Part shown: positions 52,960 to 61,354 of the stretch, one piece after another
Layout: every line of letters starts with the position of its first letter
Numbering within the stretch: the stretch's first letter is position 1
Source of the DNA: Bradyrhizobium acaciae
GTDB taxonomy: Bacteria; Pseudomonadota; Alphaproteobacteria; Rhizobiales; Xanthobacteraceae
DNA length: 64,000 bases
Assembly (NCBI RefSeq): GCF_020889785.1
Contig: NZ_JACMYK010000020.1
Coordinates: 1-64,000 of the forward strand
Direction of reading: 5' to 3'
Notes under the pieces: generated by a model
The model's input: the letters and a program-made list of their open reading frames with translations, nothing else
The model's database searches: none
Told to the model about the DNA's origin: nothing
Translations under genes and position numbers: made by a program

Positions 52960-53313
52960 TCAGACGTCGTTGACGCCGCGCCAGCGGCCGTAGCGCCATG
53001 GCAGGTACCACTGCGCGCCCGGCGGCTCGACCGCCGGCACGTTGTCGATCCCCGACGTGCCCCAGGGCTGGCAGCGCAGCAGCCGCGCCAGCGTCATCCA
53101 GCCGCCGGCCCAAAGCCCGAAGCGCTCGATCGCCTCGTCGCCATAGACCGAGCAGGTCGGCAGGTGCCGGCAGTTATAGCCCACCAGCGGTGACAGCGTG
53201 TGCCGGTAGATCCAGATCAGGGCGCGGCCGAAGTTGCGCGGCAATCGACGCGCAGCGGTGGCACAGTCCATGCATCGCGGATGGTCTGATGTTGAATGAT
53301 CTGTCGACGGCAT
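52960..53313 (-). CDS. yidD: Membrane protein insertion efficiency factor YidD
   Basis: YidD helps the YidC insertase at the inner membrane. The product is about 117 aa, longer than the E. coli protein (85) by an N-terminal extension. The family core is intact: LIWIYRHTLSPLVGYNCRHLPTCSVYGDEAIERFGLWAGGWMTLARLLRCQPWG, with the characteristic Cys in YNCRHLPTCS. Starts at 53313 (ATG), 53319 (TTG) and 53271 (ATG) are all possible, and the last would give a more typical length. Its neighbourhood with an Fe-S scaffold gene, folE and hisI, interrupted by a ClpP-fold gene, is common in alphaproteobacteria from memory. Confidence 0.92.
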   Translation of the reverse strand: MPSTDHSTSDHPRCMDCATAARRLPRNFGRALIWIYRHTLSPLVGYNCRHLPTCSVYGDEAIERFGLWAGGWMTLARLLRCQPWGTSGIDNVPAVEPPGAQWYLPWRYGRWRGVNDV

Positions 53314-53553
53314 ACGCAAGTATGTACGTAGTCTTGCGGGGGTTCCAAGCCAAGGAACTGTTCAATTGCAGATATTTACGCCACAGTTCGCAACTATTGC
53401 ACAGCGGAAATGGCGCTGCAGCAAGGGTCCTATGGACGGTCCAGGTCAGCAGGGCTACCGTTCCCGTTACGCGCCGATGACAGAATCGTGGCGCGTTGCC
53501 ATGGGGCCATTGCCACCGCTCGCATCACCAAGAGCTTGGGGGAAGGAACCAAA

Positions 53554-54471
53554 TTGAGGCTCGTCAAGTCGTTCTCGTTGCGCAGTTGGGTGCTCACCGG
53601 CGCCGTTGCCGTTTGCTTCGCAGTTTCCGGCACGGTCACCACGGCGGGCAGTTCCGCACGGGCGAGCTCGACCCTCGAAGAGCGCAAGCTGCCGATGAAG
53701 TTCAGCTGGATCGCTTGCCAGCCGAATTGCCGGGGCTGGGTGTCGGCGGTCGGCATCATCACGGCTGACAGCCCCAAGGAATTCGACGAGTTTGCGCGCA
53801 GCCGCCCGCTCAACGGCGCCACCATCGTGCTCGACTCCAGCGGCGGCTCGGTCAACGACGCGATCGCGCTCGGCCGCCGCTTCCGCGGTCTCGGCGCGCT
53901 GACCACGGTTGGCATCAGCGTCGCCAATCAGGCCGCGACCGGTGATCGCGCCAGCGTGCTGCCGGATGCCTATTGCGAGTCGATGTGCGTGTTCCTGCTG
54001 CTGTCGGGCAAGACGCGCTACGTGCCGCCGGCCGCCCACGTCCGCGTGCATCAGATATGGATGGGCGACCGCGCCGACGACGCCAAGGCCGCGAGCTACA
54101 CCGCGCAGGATCTGATGATCGTCGAGCGCGATATCGGCCGTCTCGCCAAGTACACCTTCGACATGGGCGGGGCAGGTGAGCTTTTGTCGCTCGCACTCAG
54201 CGTGCCGCCGTGGGAAGATCTGCACGAATTGTCCGCGGCCGAATTGCGGCTGACCAATCTCGTCACCACGGATGCGGTCGCCGATGTGCTGCCGCGGCAG
54301 GACAATGCAACTCCCGTTGCCGAAGCGAAGCCGAAGAACACCGATCGCTTCGTGAGCAGCGCGATGAAGGGTGAGGCGCCACCGCAGGCCGCGAAGGCGA
54401 CCAAGACCGCCGAGGCCGAGGTGCCGACCGGCGGCACCGCAGCGCCGGCGCCGGTCCAGCCGTCCCAGTAG
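53554..54471 (+). CDS. Exported ClpP-fold protein (COG3904-like), copy 2
   Basis: The product is 305 aa. GGAAGGAACC precedes the TTG at 53554, giving a signal peptide MRLVKSFSLRSWVLTGAVAVCFAVSGTVTTAGSSARA. The fold core shows ATIVLDSSGGSVNDAIALGRRFRGLGALTTVGISVANQ, then DAYCESMCVFLLLSGKTRYVPPAAHVRVHQI. The candidate nucleophile Ser143 again lies in C-x-S-x-C (Cys141, Cys145), and His166 is the likely base. A second part (about 190-235) is helical, and the C-terminus is Ala/Pro-rich. It resembles the protein at 50108 in fold and motif but not in overall sequence. The two are separated by four unrelated genes. Periplasmic proteolysis or a scaffolding role is inferred. Confidence 0.8.
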   Translation: MRLVKSFSLRSWVLTGAVAVCFAVSGTVTTAGSSARASSTLEERKLPMKFSWIACQPNCRGWVSAVGIITADSPKEFDEFARSRPLNGATIVLDSSGGSVNDAIALGRRFRGLGALTTVGISVANQAATGDRASVLPDAYCESMCVFLLLSGKTRYVPPAAHVRVHQIWMGDRADDAKAASYTAQDLMIVERDIGRLAKYTFDMGGAGELLSLALSVPPWEDLHELSAAELRLTNLVTTDAVADVLPRQDNATPVAEAKPKNTDRFVSSAMKGEAPPQAAKATKTAEAEVPTGGTAAPAPVQPSQ

Positions 54472-54492
54472 GGTCTTCGCCGGCGGTAAGGC

Positions 54493-54939
54493 TTACGCCG
54501 GCTGCTTGGCCTTGGCCTCGATCTGGCCGATCGCATCGACCACGGCATCGAAGGTCAGAAGCGTCGAGGCATGACGGGCCTTGTAGTCGCGCACCGGCTC
54601 GAGCAGCGCGATGTCGGCCCATTTGCCGCCCTGCGGCGGCTGGCCGTTTTCCTTCAGCATCTTGCGGACGGTCTCGCGCAAGTCGCGCAGCTCGTCCGCG
54701 GTCGAGCCCACCACATGGCTCGCCATGATCGAGGAGGAGGCCTGACCGAGCGCGCAGGCCTTCACGTCATGGGCGAAGTCGGTCACGACAGGGCCGTCCA
54801 TCTTGAGGTCGACCTTGACGGTCGAACCGCACAATTTGGAGTGGGCGGTGGCGCTGGCGTCCGGCTCGGCCAGCCGTCCGAGGCGCGGAATATTGCCGGC
54901 CAACTCGATGATCCGCTTGTTGTAAATGTCGTTCAGCAT
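54493..54939 (-). CDS. Iron-sulfur cluster assembly scaffold, IscU/SufU-like
   Basis: The product is 148 aa. The U-type fold shows Cys37 (KLCGST), Cys62 ([19 protein letters not shown]) and, at the third ligand position, His123 ([10 protein letters not shown]) where IscU has Cys. CGS replaces the usual CGD around the first Cys. A cluster-assembly or zinc-binding role is plausible, but two altered positions mean classical IscU scaffold chemistry cannot be assumed. It is divergent from folE, and a regulatory region of 239 bases separates them. Its location beside yidD and folE matches a conserved alphaproteobacterial neighbourhood. Confidence 0.88.
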   Translation of the reverse strand: MLNDIYNKRIIELAGNIPRLGRLAEPDASATAHSKLCGSTVKVDLKMDGPVVTDFAHDVKACALGQASSSIMASHVVGSTADELRDLRETVRKMLKENGQPPQGGKWADIALLEPVRDYKARHASTLLTFDAVVDAIGQIEAKAKQPA

Positions 54940-55178
54940 GGGGACAGATGCCTGGTTCCGGCGGCGCCGGGCGCTCTTGGCGGCTGGGTTTCACCGTCCT
55001 ATATATGGACGGCAGCGCCGGAAACATAGCCCGGCCATGCGGCCACCGCGGACCACATTCGCCGTTGTGGTGCTACAAGATGGGGACTCAGGCGCCCGGC
55101 GGTTCGACAATCCGCCCCGTCTGCCCGGTGACACATCCGGCCCGAGGGCAATGCCAGGGCCGGTCGAACGGAGACGAC

Positions 55179-55859
55179 ATGGACGCTTTGATCAAGCCGA
55201 TTCGCCCCAACAAGCCAGCCGACGCCAAGGCCAGCGAGCTCGACCCCTCAGAATTCATGGCGGCCGCCGTCCGTGCTGACCAGCCGCGCCCGTCGCGAGC
55301 GGAAGCCGAGGACGCCGTGAAGACGCTGCTCGCCTATATCGGCGAGAACACCTTCCGCGAAGGTCTGCTCGACACGCCGCGCCGCGTCGTCGAGGCCTAT
55401 GACGAGCTCTATCAGGGCTATCATCAGTGCCCGGCCGAAGTGCTGAACCGCACCTTCGGCGAGACCGCCGGCTACGACGACTTCGTCCTGGTCCGCGACA
55501 TCGAATTCACCTCGCAGTGCGAGCATCACATGATGCCGTTCTACGGCAAGGCGCATATCGCCTATACACCGGTGGAGCGCGTCGTCGGCCTCTCCAAGCT
55601 GGCGCGGCTGACCGATATCTTCGCCCGCCGCCTGCAAACCCAGGAGCATCTCACCGCGCAGATCGCAGCCGCGATCGACGAGGTGCTGAAGCCCCGCGGC
55701 GTTGCGATACTGATCGAGGCGGAGCATACCTGCATGTCGGTGCGCGGCGTCGCCAAGCATGGTGCATCGACCTTCACCAGCCGCTTCACCGGCATGTTCC
55801 GCGACAATCCGGCGGAGCAGCAGCGCTTCCTGTCCCTGGTGCGAGGACCGAACCGGTAA
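55179..55859 (+). CDS. folE: GTP cyclohydrolase I
   Basis: FolE converts GTP to dihydroneopterin triphosphate, first step of tetrahydrofolate synthesis. The product is 226 aa. The zinc ligands are Cys114 and His117 ([13 protein letters not shown]) and Cys185 ([10 protein letters not shown]); the active-site blocks [16 protein letters not shown] and EEH-type regions are present. GGAGACGAC precedes the ATG at 55179, which is preferred over the frame opening at 54948. hisI follows with a 28-base gap that contains a hairpin. Confidence 0.96.
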   Translation: MDALIKPIRPNKPADAKASELDPSEFMAAAVRADQPRPSRAEAEDAVKTLLAYIGENTFREGLLDTPRRVVEAYDELYQGYHQCPAEVLNRTFGETAGYDDFVLVRDIEFTSQCEHHMMPFYGKAHIAYTPVERVVGLSKLARLTDIFARRLQTQEHLTAQIAAAIDEVLKPRGVAILIEAEHTCMSVRGVAKHGASTFTSRFTGMFRDNPAEQQRFLSLVRGPNR

Positions 55860-55883
55860 CCTCGCATTTTTCCAAGCGAGGTT
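55858..55883 (+). promoter_or_regulatory. Hairpin spanning the folE stop and the hisI ribosome-binding site
   Basis: AACCTCGC (55858-55865) pairs with GCGAGGTT (55876-55883) around a 10-base loop and is followed by TTT. The right arm contains the AAGCGAGG-type Shine-Dalgarno of hisI (GTG at 55888). It could attenuate transcription between the two genes or hide the hisI ribosome-binding site when folE translation ends. Confidence 0.5.
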
Positions 55884-55887
55884 TTCC

Positions 55888-56316
55888 GTGTCCGCATCGA
55901 CTCACGATCACGACCGCGAAGAGGGGCTGGCCTTCCAGCCCAAATTCGACGCGACAGGTCTCGTGACCTGCGTCGCGACCGATGCCGCGACCGGCGATGT
56001 GCTGATGGTTGCGCACATGAACGACGAAGCCCTGCGCAAGACGATCGCGACCGGCGAAGGCTGGTACTTCAGCCGCTCGCGCAATGCGTTGTGGCGCAAG
56101 GGCGAGAGCTCGGGCCAGACCCAGCGCGTGGTCGAGATCCGGATGGATTGCGATCAGGACGCGGTGTGGATCAAGGTCGAGCAGATCGGCGCTGCCTGCC
56201 ACACGGGACGGCGATCCTGCTTCTATCGCGCCGTGAAGGGCGAGGGCGGCGACATCAGCCTGTCATTCGTCGATGCCGAGCGACTGTTCGATCCGGCGCA
56301 GGTCTATCGCAAATAG
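55888..56316 (+). CDS. hisI: Phosphoribosyl-AMP cyclohydrolase
   Basis: HisI opens the purine ring of PR-AMP in histidine synthesis. The product is 142 aa and is monofunctional (no HisE pyrophosphohydrolase domain). Motifs are [44 protein letters not shown], then [29 protein letters not shown] with the metal ligands CDQD and the two Cys. The start is GTG at 55888. It is probably cotranscribed with folE, subject to the hairpin between them. The last 26 bases of the gene recur at 56770-56795. Confidence 0.95.
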   Translation: MSASTHDHDREEGLAFQPKFDATGLVTCVATDAATGDVLMVAHMNDEALRKTIATGEGWYFSRSRNALWRKGESSGQTQRVVEIRMDCDQDAVWIKVEQIGAACHTGRRSCFYRAVKGEGGDISLSFVDAERLFDPAQVYRK

Positions 56317-56318
56317 CG
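56293..56318 (+). repeat. 26-bp direct repeat, copy 1 (end of hisI)
   Basis: The block from CCGGCGCAGG to AAATAGCG covers the hisI stop and recurs identically at 56770-56795. Six more bases to the left match with one difference. The two copies flank the small AT-richer gene at 56449. Confidence 0.85.
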
Positions 56319-56453
56319 CTTCAGCCCTTCGAGGGGTGGTCCGTCCGGCTCGGGTAACAGCTCCGCTGGTGCCATCGCAACCGGCAGCACACGGTCGGCA
56401 GCGATCGCGATGTCGTAGAGATGCCGATGCCTCTGCGGCAGCGTATCGCTAGT
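56304..56453 (-). pseudogene. Possible C-terminal remnant of a gene once convergent with hisI
   Basis: A minus-strand frame encodes PQRHRHLYDIAIAADRVLPVAMAPAELLPEPDGPPLEG and ends KRYLR with a TAG overlapping the hisI tail. It looks coding but has no start, because the small gene at 56449-56670 takes over immediately upstream. I could not identify the family. This may be the end of a gene whose body was replaced during the insertion suggested by the flanking 26-bp repeats. Confidence 0.35.
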
Positions 56454-56670
56454 GCATATACATCCAAAAAAATTGCTCAGCCGCCTTGTCCATGTCGCCC
56501 GACATCACAAGCCTGGAATTCTTGGTGACTTCCTGCACCATGGCGCATGCCTGCCGAAACTCACCCGATGCCCACAAATCCTTAAAGACCTTCAGTTCGA
56601 CAGGATGGTCGCGGAGGAATATCTCCACTTGATGCTGATATTCACTTTTCACTTCTTCCAGGGTCTTCAT
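56449..56670 (-). CDS. Hypothetical 73-aa protein, AT-richer than its neighbours
   Basis: The product MKTLEEVKSEYQHQVEIFLRD...WMYMH is helical and charged (Glu, Lys, Gln) with hydrophobic residues spaced as in amphipathic helices. It has no signal peptide or membrane segment. GC content is well below the surrounding genes. It lies between two copies of a 26-bp repeat from the end of hisI, so it may be a recent arrival. The Shine-Dalgarno is weak. I do not recognise a family. Confidence 0.55.
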   Translation of the reverse strand: MKTLEEVKSEYQHQVEIFLRDHPVELKVFKDLWASGEFRQACAMVQEVTKNSRLVMSGDMDKAAEQFFWMYMH

Positions 56671-56769
56671 GTCGATCGTGGACTACGTTGCGCTAAGCAC
56701 GAATAAACGCCGTGCTACCAGCTACAAGGCTAAGCGGTGAGGGGCGGTGACGGCAACGTCTGTTTCGAC

Positions 56770-56795
56770 CCGGCGCAGGTCTATCGCAAATAGCG
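56770..56795 (+). repeat. 26-bp direct repeat, copy 2
   Basis: This is identical to 56293-56318. To its left, a short stretch (about 56739-56769) also resembles the hisI tail but with several differences, as expected for an older partial duplication. Confidence 0.85.
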
Positions 56796-56830
56796 GCTCT
56801 GGTCGGCTTCCCGCCCGCGGCGCTGATCTT

Positions 56831-56861
56831 AACCTGCCGTTAACCATAATTACGGCAGGTT
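56831..56861. promoter_or_regulatory. 10-bp perfect inverted repeat upstream of the transglycosylase gene
   Basis: AACCTGCCGT (56831-56840) pairs with ACGGCAGGTT (56852-56861) around TAACCATAATT. It lies 49 bases before the ATG at 56910 and overlaps the AT-richest point, so an operator or a promoter-proximal hairpin is possible. The loop is AT-only except for CC. Confidence 0.45.
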
Positions 56862-56909
56862 GACAGGACATGGGTGCCGATTGCCGGCGCTCGGCAAGGC
56901 ACCCGATCA

Positions 56910-57914
56910 ATGGCGGTCGACCTCTTCAACACGACGGCTTCGGCAGGTGTCGATCCGTCGCGCCTGAAGGTCGCCGGCTCGATCAAGCAGGCGGCCGCGA
57001 CCACCGGCACGAGCTTCGAATATCTGCTCACGACCGCGAAGATGGAATCCAATTTCAATCCGCGGGCCGGCGCCACCACCTCGTCGGCGCATGGACTCTA
57101 TCAGTTCATCGACCAGACCTGGCTCGGCACCGTCAAGGAGGCCGGAAGCCAGCTCGGCTACGGCCAGTATGCCGACGCCATCACCAAGAATTCCGACGGC
57201 AGCTATTCGGTCAGCGATCCCTCCGCGCGCAACGCGGTCATGAAGCTGCGCGACGATCCGGATGCGGCGTCGTCGATGGCGGCGGTGCTGACGCAATCCA
57301 ACAGCTTCAGGCTCACCGGCACGCTCGGCCGTCGCCCGACCGATGCCGAGCTCTATATGGCGCATTTCATGGGCGTCGGGGGCGCCGGCAAGCTGATCTC
57401 GAGCGCCGAGGACAGCCCAAGCGCCAACGCCGCCACGATGTTTCCGAAGGCGGCTGCCGCGAACCAGTCGATCTTCTACGACAAGTCGGGCAGCGCGCGC
57501 AGCGTCAGCCAGGTCTATTCGGTATTGACGACACGCTACGCCGCGGCGGCGAATTCGAAGGACACGCGCACCGCCTTTGCGGCGGCGGGCGGCGACACCA
57601 TGTCGCCTTATGCGATCGCAAGCACTACGCCGACACAAGCGGTGGCCATTGACACCGCGTCCTATCTGTCGACCTTCCCGAATGCCGGCGCGGCCTCATC
57701 AGTCGGTGCCACTTCGGCTGTCGCATCGGCGCAGCCGGCGCCGGCGTTCCGCTCGCTCTACCAGGGCGGCGATCGTCCGCAGCCGATCTCGCCGGCGGTG
57801 CAGGAGCTGTGGGGCAATTCCTCCGCGCTGACCACGGCGGCCACGCCGAAGGTCCGCGCGCCCGGGCGGCTTGATCTGTTCAGCGATCCGAACGGCACCT
57901 ACAGCAACGGCTAG
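56910..57914 (+). CDS. Lytic transglycosylase-domain protein
   Basis: The product is about 334 aa. The SLT domain spans residues about 25-110: VAGSIKQAAATTGTSFEYLLTTAKMESNFNPRAGATTSSAHGLYQFIDQTWLG, with catalytic Glu46 in MESNFNP and the AHGLYQF block. This cuts peptidoglycan glycan strands without hydrolysis. No cleavable signal peptide is visible, so it may use the flagellar or another non-Sec route, as FlgJ- or rod-associated lytic enzymes do. The long C-terminal part is Ser/Ala/Thr-rich. The ATG at 56910 is preferred; a GTG at 56874 is possible. It neighbours DUF2336 and a receiver-Hpt pair, which supports a motility or pole-related role. Confidence 0.85.
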   Translation: MAVDLFNTTASAGVDPSRLKVAGSIKQAAATTGTSFEYLLTTAKMESNFNPRAGATTSSAHGLYQFIDQTWLGTVKEAGSQLGYGQYADAITKNSDGSYSVSDPSARNAVMKLRDDPDAASSMAAVLTQSNSFRLTGTLGRRPTDAELYMAHFMGVGGAGKLISSAEDSPSANAATMFPKAAAANQSIFYDKSGSARSVSQVYSVLTTRYAAAANSKDTRTAFAAAGGDTMSPYAIASTTPTQAVAIDTASYLSTFPNAGAASSVGATSAVASAQPAPAFRSLYQGGDRPQPISPAVQELWGNSSALTTAATPKVRAPGRLDLFSDPNGTYSNG

Positions 57915-58076
57915 CGCTGCCTTCTGCGCGCGCGAAGTCCCGCGCCATTGCCGTCTTAACGAAACGTCAATAATCCCAAACGTTTATGGTGAACCCTTTG
58001 TTAAGCGTCATGGTTTATTTTTCCTTGTAGTGGCGTCGTATGTCGATGCCGTCTCGTTGCGTAAGCCGGCAGGACC

Positions 58077-59258
58077 ATGATCGTTCGGCAGTTCATTAGT
58101 TGGATTAGGACCGCTCCAGCAGGCGAGCGGGCAGAGGCGACACGGGCGTTGGCCCGGGCCTGGCTCATTTCAGATCTCACCGAGGACGATCGCATCGCGG
58201 CCGAAGGCGCGCTGCTGATGCTGCTCGACGACCCGTCGCCGCTGGTACGTCAGGCGATGGCCGAGGTGTTTGCACACAGCGCGGAGGCGCCGGCCGCGAT
58301 CATGCAGGCGCTGTCGGCCGACCAGCCGGCGATCGCGCTGCCGGTGCTGGAACATTCACCGCTCTTGATCGATGCCGATCTCGTCGACATCGTCGCGACC
58401 GGCTCCGACGAGATGCAGTGCGCGATCGCGCGCCGCGTCAATCTGCCGGCCTCCGTTGCCGCTGCGATTGCCGAGGTCGGCTCCGCGGCTGCCGCGCTCG
58501 AGGTGATCGAGAATCCATATGCCGGCCTTGCGCCGTTCTCCTGGGATCGCATCGTCGAGCGTCACGGCCATCTCGCTGCGATCCGCGAATCGATGCTGGC
58601 GCTCGAAGACCTGCCGTCCGCGACGCGGCTGGCGCTGGTCGCAAAGCTCTCCGACACGCTGGCGCAATTCGTCGTCGCGCGAAACTGGCTCGGCGCCGAC
58701 CGCGCCGACCGGATCGCCGGCGAGGCGAAAGAGCGCTCGACGGTGAACATCGCCGCGCGCGCCTTTGGCGACGACATGCAGAACCTGATCACGCATCTGC
58801 GCGCCACCGGACAACTGACCGCCGGGCTGATCCTGCGCGCGCTGCTGTCGGGCAATCTCGATTTGTTCGGGGCGGCGCTCGCCGAACTGTCCGGGCTGCC
58901 CTATGGCCGCGTCTCCGCGCTGCTGAACGACCGCGGCGGCAACGGCCTGCAGGCGCTGCTGCGTCGCGCCGGCTTGCCGGAATCCACCTATGCCGCGTTC
59001 CGCGTCGCGCTCGAGGCCAGCCACGAGGTCGGCTATGTCGACAGCGGCGACGGTGCGGCGCGGCTGCATCGCCGCATGGTCGAGCGCGTGCTGACCCATT
59101 GCGAGACCGATCAGTCGGCCGCCGAGCCGCTCTTGATCCTGCTGCGCCGCTTTGCGACCGAGTCAGCCCGCGAGGATGCGCGGATGTTCTGCGAGGAGCT
59201 CGCCGCGGAAGACGCGATCTCGGTGCTGCCTTACGACGACGATCTCATCGCGGCCTGA
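58077..59258 (+). CDS. DUF2336 protein
   Basis: The product is 393 aa and is almost entirely helical, as in the DUF2336 family of alphaproteobacteria. Typical segments are LTEDDRIAAEGALLMLLDDPSPLVRQAMAEVFAHSAEAPAAIMQALSADQP (a HEAT-like start), LVDIVATGSDEMQCAIARRVNLPASVAAAIAEVGSAAAALEVIEN, and RALLSGNLDLFGAALAELSGLPYGRVSALL. No catalytic motif is visible; a scaffold or adaptor role is likely. AGGA lies three bases before the ATG at 58077. It is transcribed opposite to the Hpt-receiver pair that follows. Confidence 0.85.
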   Translation: MIVRQFISWIRTAPAGERAEATRALARAWLISDLTEDDRIAAEGALLMLLDDPSPLVRQAMAEVFAHSAEAPAAIMQALSADQPAIALPVLEHSPLLIDADLVDIVATGSDEMQCAIARRVNLPASVAAAIAEVGSAAAALEVIENPYAGLAPFSWDRIVERHGHLAAIRESMLALEDLPSATRLALVAKLSDTLAQFVVARNWLGADRADRIAGEAKERSTVNIAARAFGDDMQNLITHLRATGQLTAGLILRALLSGNLDLFGAALAELSGLPYGRVSALLNDRGGNGLQALLRRAGLPESTYAAFRVALEASHEVGYVDSGDGAARLHRRMVERVLTHCETDQSAAEPLLILLRRFATESAREDARMFCEELAAEDAISVLPYDDDLIAA

Positions 59259-59326
59259 GAAGGCCGCGTTTCCTGCGATCAATGGATGCTTGAGAGGCTG
59301 CCGCAACGCGGCGACCGACCCCGCCG

Positions 59327-59905
59327 CTATTCGGCAGGGGCGATGCTCGGCGCGAGAATCGCCTCGAGATGCTCGGGGCGATCGCGGTTGGCGTGGGTCA
59401 GGAATTCATCGGCGATGCCGCGGAGTTGCTTGCTCAGCACGCCGGCCACGACTGCGGTATCGAGCTTGGTGCGGTTGCGCACGATCGCCTGCACGGCGTT
59501 GATGTGATGTGCAATCAACTGTTGCGGCACCGCGCCGAGGTCAGGCGCGTGCTCGATGATGCGGCACAGGCTCTCCGCTGCCGCGGCCGCCGAGGGATAA
59601 CCGAATGTTGCGGCATCGCCCTTGATGTCGTGCGCCGCCCGGAACAGCTCCTCGCGCGTCTTGTCGTTGAAGCCCTCGCGCATCACCGCGGCGTGCGCGG
59701 CGGAGAGGCGGTCGGCCTCGATCGTCATCCACTCCTTGAACTCGCCGGACAGCCCGGCGAGCGCCTTTTCGGCGCGGCCGACGGGATCGTCGAGATCGCT
59801 CTCGGGGACCCGCAGCAGCATCTTGCGCAGCGGGTTCGGCTGCGTGATCACGTGGTGGGTGCCGAAACTCTTGACTTCGATCGTCCCAGGTTTGTCTTTC
59901 GCCAT
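59327..59905 (-). CDS. Histidine phosphotransfer (Hpt) domain protein
   Basis: The product is 192 aa. The phosphorylatable residue is His92 in FRAAHDIKGDAATFGYPSAAAAAESLCRIIEHAP, the HxxKG signature of Hpt helices. The N-terminal 60 residues and C-terminal 70 residues form extra helices. It follows the response regulator gene by nine bases on the same strand, so the two are cotranscribed and probably exchange phosphate. No sensor kinase is encoded nearby, so this is a relay fragment serving a kinase elsewhere. Confidence 0.9.
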   Translation of the reverse strand: MAKDKPGTIEVKSFGTHHVITQPNPLRKMLLRVPESDLDDPVGRAEKALAGLSGEFKEWMTIEADRLSAAHAAVMREGFNDKTREELFRAAHDIKGDAATFGYPSAAAAAESLCRIIEHAPDLGAVPQQLIAHHINAVQAIVRNRTKLDTAVVAGVLSKQLRGIADEFLTHANRDRPEHLEAILAPSIAPAE

Positions 59906-59914
59906 GGCGGTGTC

Positions 59915-60460
59915 CTAGATGGTCGAGCGCGCCTTTTCGAGCAGCGACGGCTGTTGCAGCACCTCGACCTCGCCGCTGCCGCGGCGCTCGGGACCGATAT
60001 AGGTGTTGGTGGTGTTGCGGCGGCGGTCGGGGCCGAAATAGGTCTTGGTCTTGATGAACGGGCGCGGATTGGCGACCACGTTCATGATCCGCTGGTAGAG
60101 GCCCTTGGCCGAGATCGGCTTGGCCAGGAATTCGGTGACGCCGGCATCGCGTGCGACGGTGACGCGGCGCTTCTCGGAATGGCCGGTCAGCATGATGATC
60201 GGCGCGTAGGGATTGCCCTTGGATTCCGGCTGCCGGATCATCTGCGCGAGCTCGAGCCCGTCGAAGATCGGCATCGACCAGTCGGTGATGACGATATCGG
60301 GCACGTAATGGGTATACATCTCGAGCGCGGTGGCGCCGTCCTCGGACTCATACACCTCGCGCGCGCCGAACGAATGCAGCAGCGTCCGCAGGATGCGGCG
60401 CATGTGCGGATTGTCGTCGCAAATCAAAAATCGCAGCTTGTTGAAGTCGATGCGATACAT
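59915..60460 (-). CDS. Single-domain response regulator with basic C-terminal tail
   Basis: The product is 181 aa. The receiver has Asp15 and Asp16, phospho-acceptor Asp60 (VITDWSMP), Thr92 (IMLTGHS) and Lys114 (FLAKPISA). After the receiver (about residue 130) comes a 50-residue tail with DRRRNTTNTYIGPERRGSGEVEV; the two Arg-rich motifs Y-F/I-GPDRRR and YIGPERRG recur in this family in Rhizobiales. No DNA-binding domain is present. GGGACCGGACC precedes the ATG at 60460. Cotranscribed with the Hpt gene, it probably acts by protein contact, for example on motility or cell-cycle targets. Confidence 0.9.
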   Translation of the reverse strand: MYRIDFNKLRFLICDDNPHMRRILRTLLHSFGAREVYESEDGATALEMYTHYVPDIVITDWSMPIFDGLELAQMIRQPESKGNPYAPIIMLTGHSEKRRVTVARDAGVTEFLAKPISAKGLYQRIMNVVANPRPFIKTKTYFGPDRRRNTTNTYIGPERRGSGEVEVLQQPSLLEKARSTI

Positions 60461-60574
60461 GGTCCGGTCCCGAACGGGCATACCGGGCCAATGCGGTATT
60501 ACCCAGCGTTAACCATATCCTGCCCGGGGTTAATGATTGGTTGCCGGGCAGGGGCCCGGCGAGGCCGCCCGCCG

Positions 60575-61354
60575 TCAGTAGCCGAACTGCTCGCGCAGGA
60601 TGCGCTCTTCCAGCGAGTGACCGGGGTCGAACAGCATCCGCATCGCTATCGTCTTGTCGGACAGCACCTCGACCCGGCGGACGTCGCGGACCTCGTCATG
60701 GTCGGCGACCGCGGCGACCGGGCGCTTGTCGCCCTCGATCACCTCGATCACCACGAAGGCTGAATTCGGCAACAGCGCGCCGCGCCAGCGCCGCGGCCGG
60801 AACGCGCTGATCGGAGTCAGCGCCAGCAGCGCCGCGTTGATCGGCAGGATCGGCCCCTGGGCGGAGAGATTGTAGGCGGTCGATCCGGCCGGCGTCGCCA
60901 CCAGGATGCCGTCGGCCATCAGTTCGGGCATCCGCTCATGCTCGTCGATCAGGATCCGCAGTTTGGCGACCTGGTAGGTCTGCCGGAACAGCGCGACCTC
61001 GTTGATGGCGTGATGCAGATGCACGGCGCCGTGGATGTCGGTCGCGCGCATCAGCAGCGGATTGATCAGCGATTCCCGCGACGCGGCGAGCCGCGTGCGC
61101 AGATCATGCGTCGAGTATTCGTTCATCAGGAAGCCGACGGTGCCGCGGTGCATGCCGTAGATCGGCTTGCCGCTGCGCATGTTGGCGTGCAGCGTTTGCA
61201 GCATCAGCCCGTCGCCGCCGAGCGCAACCACGACGTCGGCATCGGCGGCCGAATGGTTGCCGTACATCGCGGTCAGCTGCTCGAGCGCCGCCTGCGCTTC
61301 CGCGCTCGGACTGGCGACGAAGGCGATCTTGTCATATCGCTTGGGGCTAGCCAT
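60575..61354 (-). CDS. nadK: NAD kinase
   Basis: NadK makes NADP from NAD and ATP. The product is 259 aa, short like other alphaproteobacterial NAD kinases. The catalytic GGDGL motif is at residues 46-50 (Asp48), followed by [19 protein letters not shown], the substrate block [10 protein letters not shown] and the second motif [23 protein letters not shown]. All are intact. It is downstream of no gene on its strand and convergent with nothing close; the divergent S10 peptidase gene starts 163 bases away. Confidence 0.95.
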   Translation of the reverse strand: MASPKRYDKIAFVASPSAEAQAALEQLTAMYGNHSAADADVVVALGGDGLMLQTLHANMRSGKPIYGMHRGTVGFLMNEYSTHDLRTRLAASRESLINPLLMRATDIHGAVHLHHAINEVALFRQTYQVAKLRILIDEHERMPELMADGILVATPAGSTAYNLSAQGPILPINAALLALTPISAFRPRRWRGALLPNSAFVVIEVIEGDKRPVAAVADHDEVRDVRRVEVLSDKTIAMRMLFDPGHSLEERILREQFGY

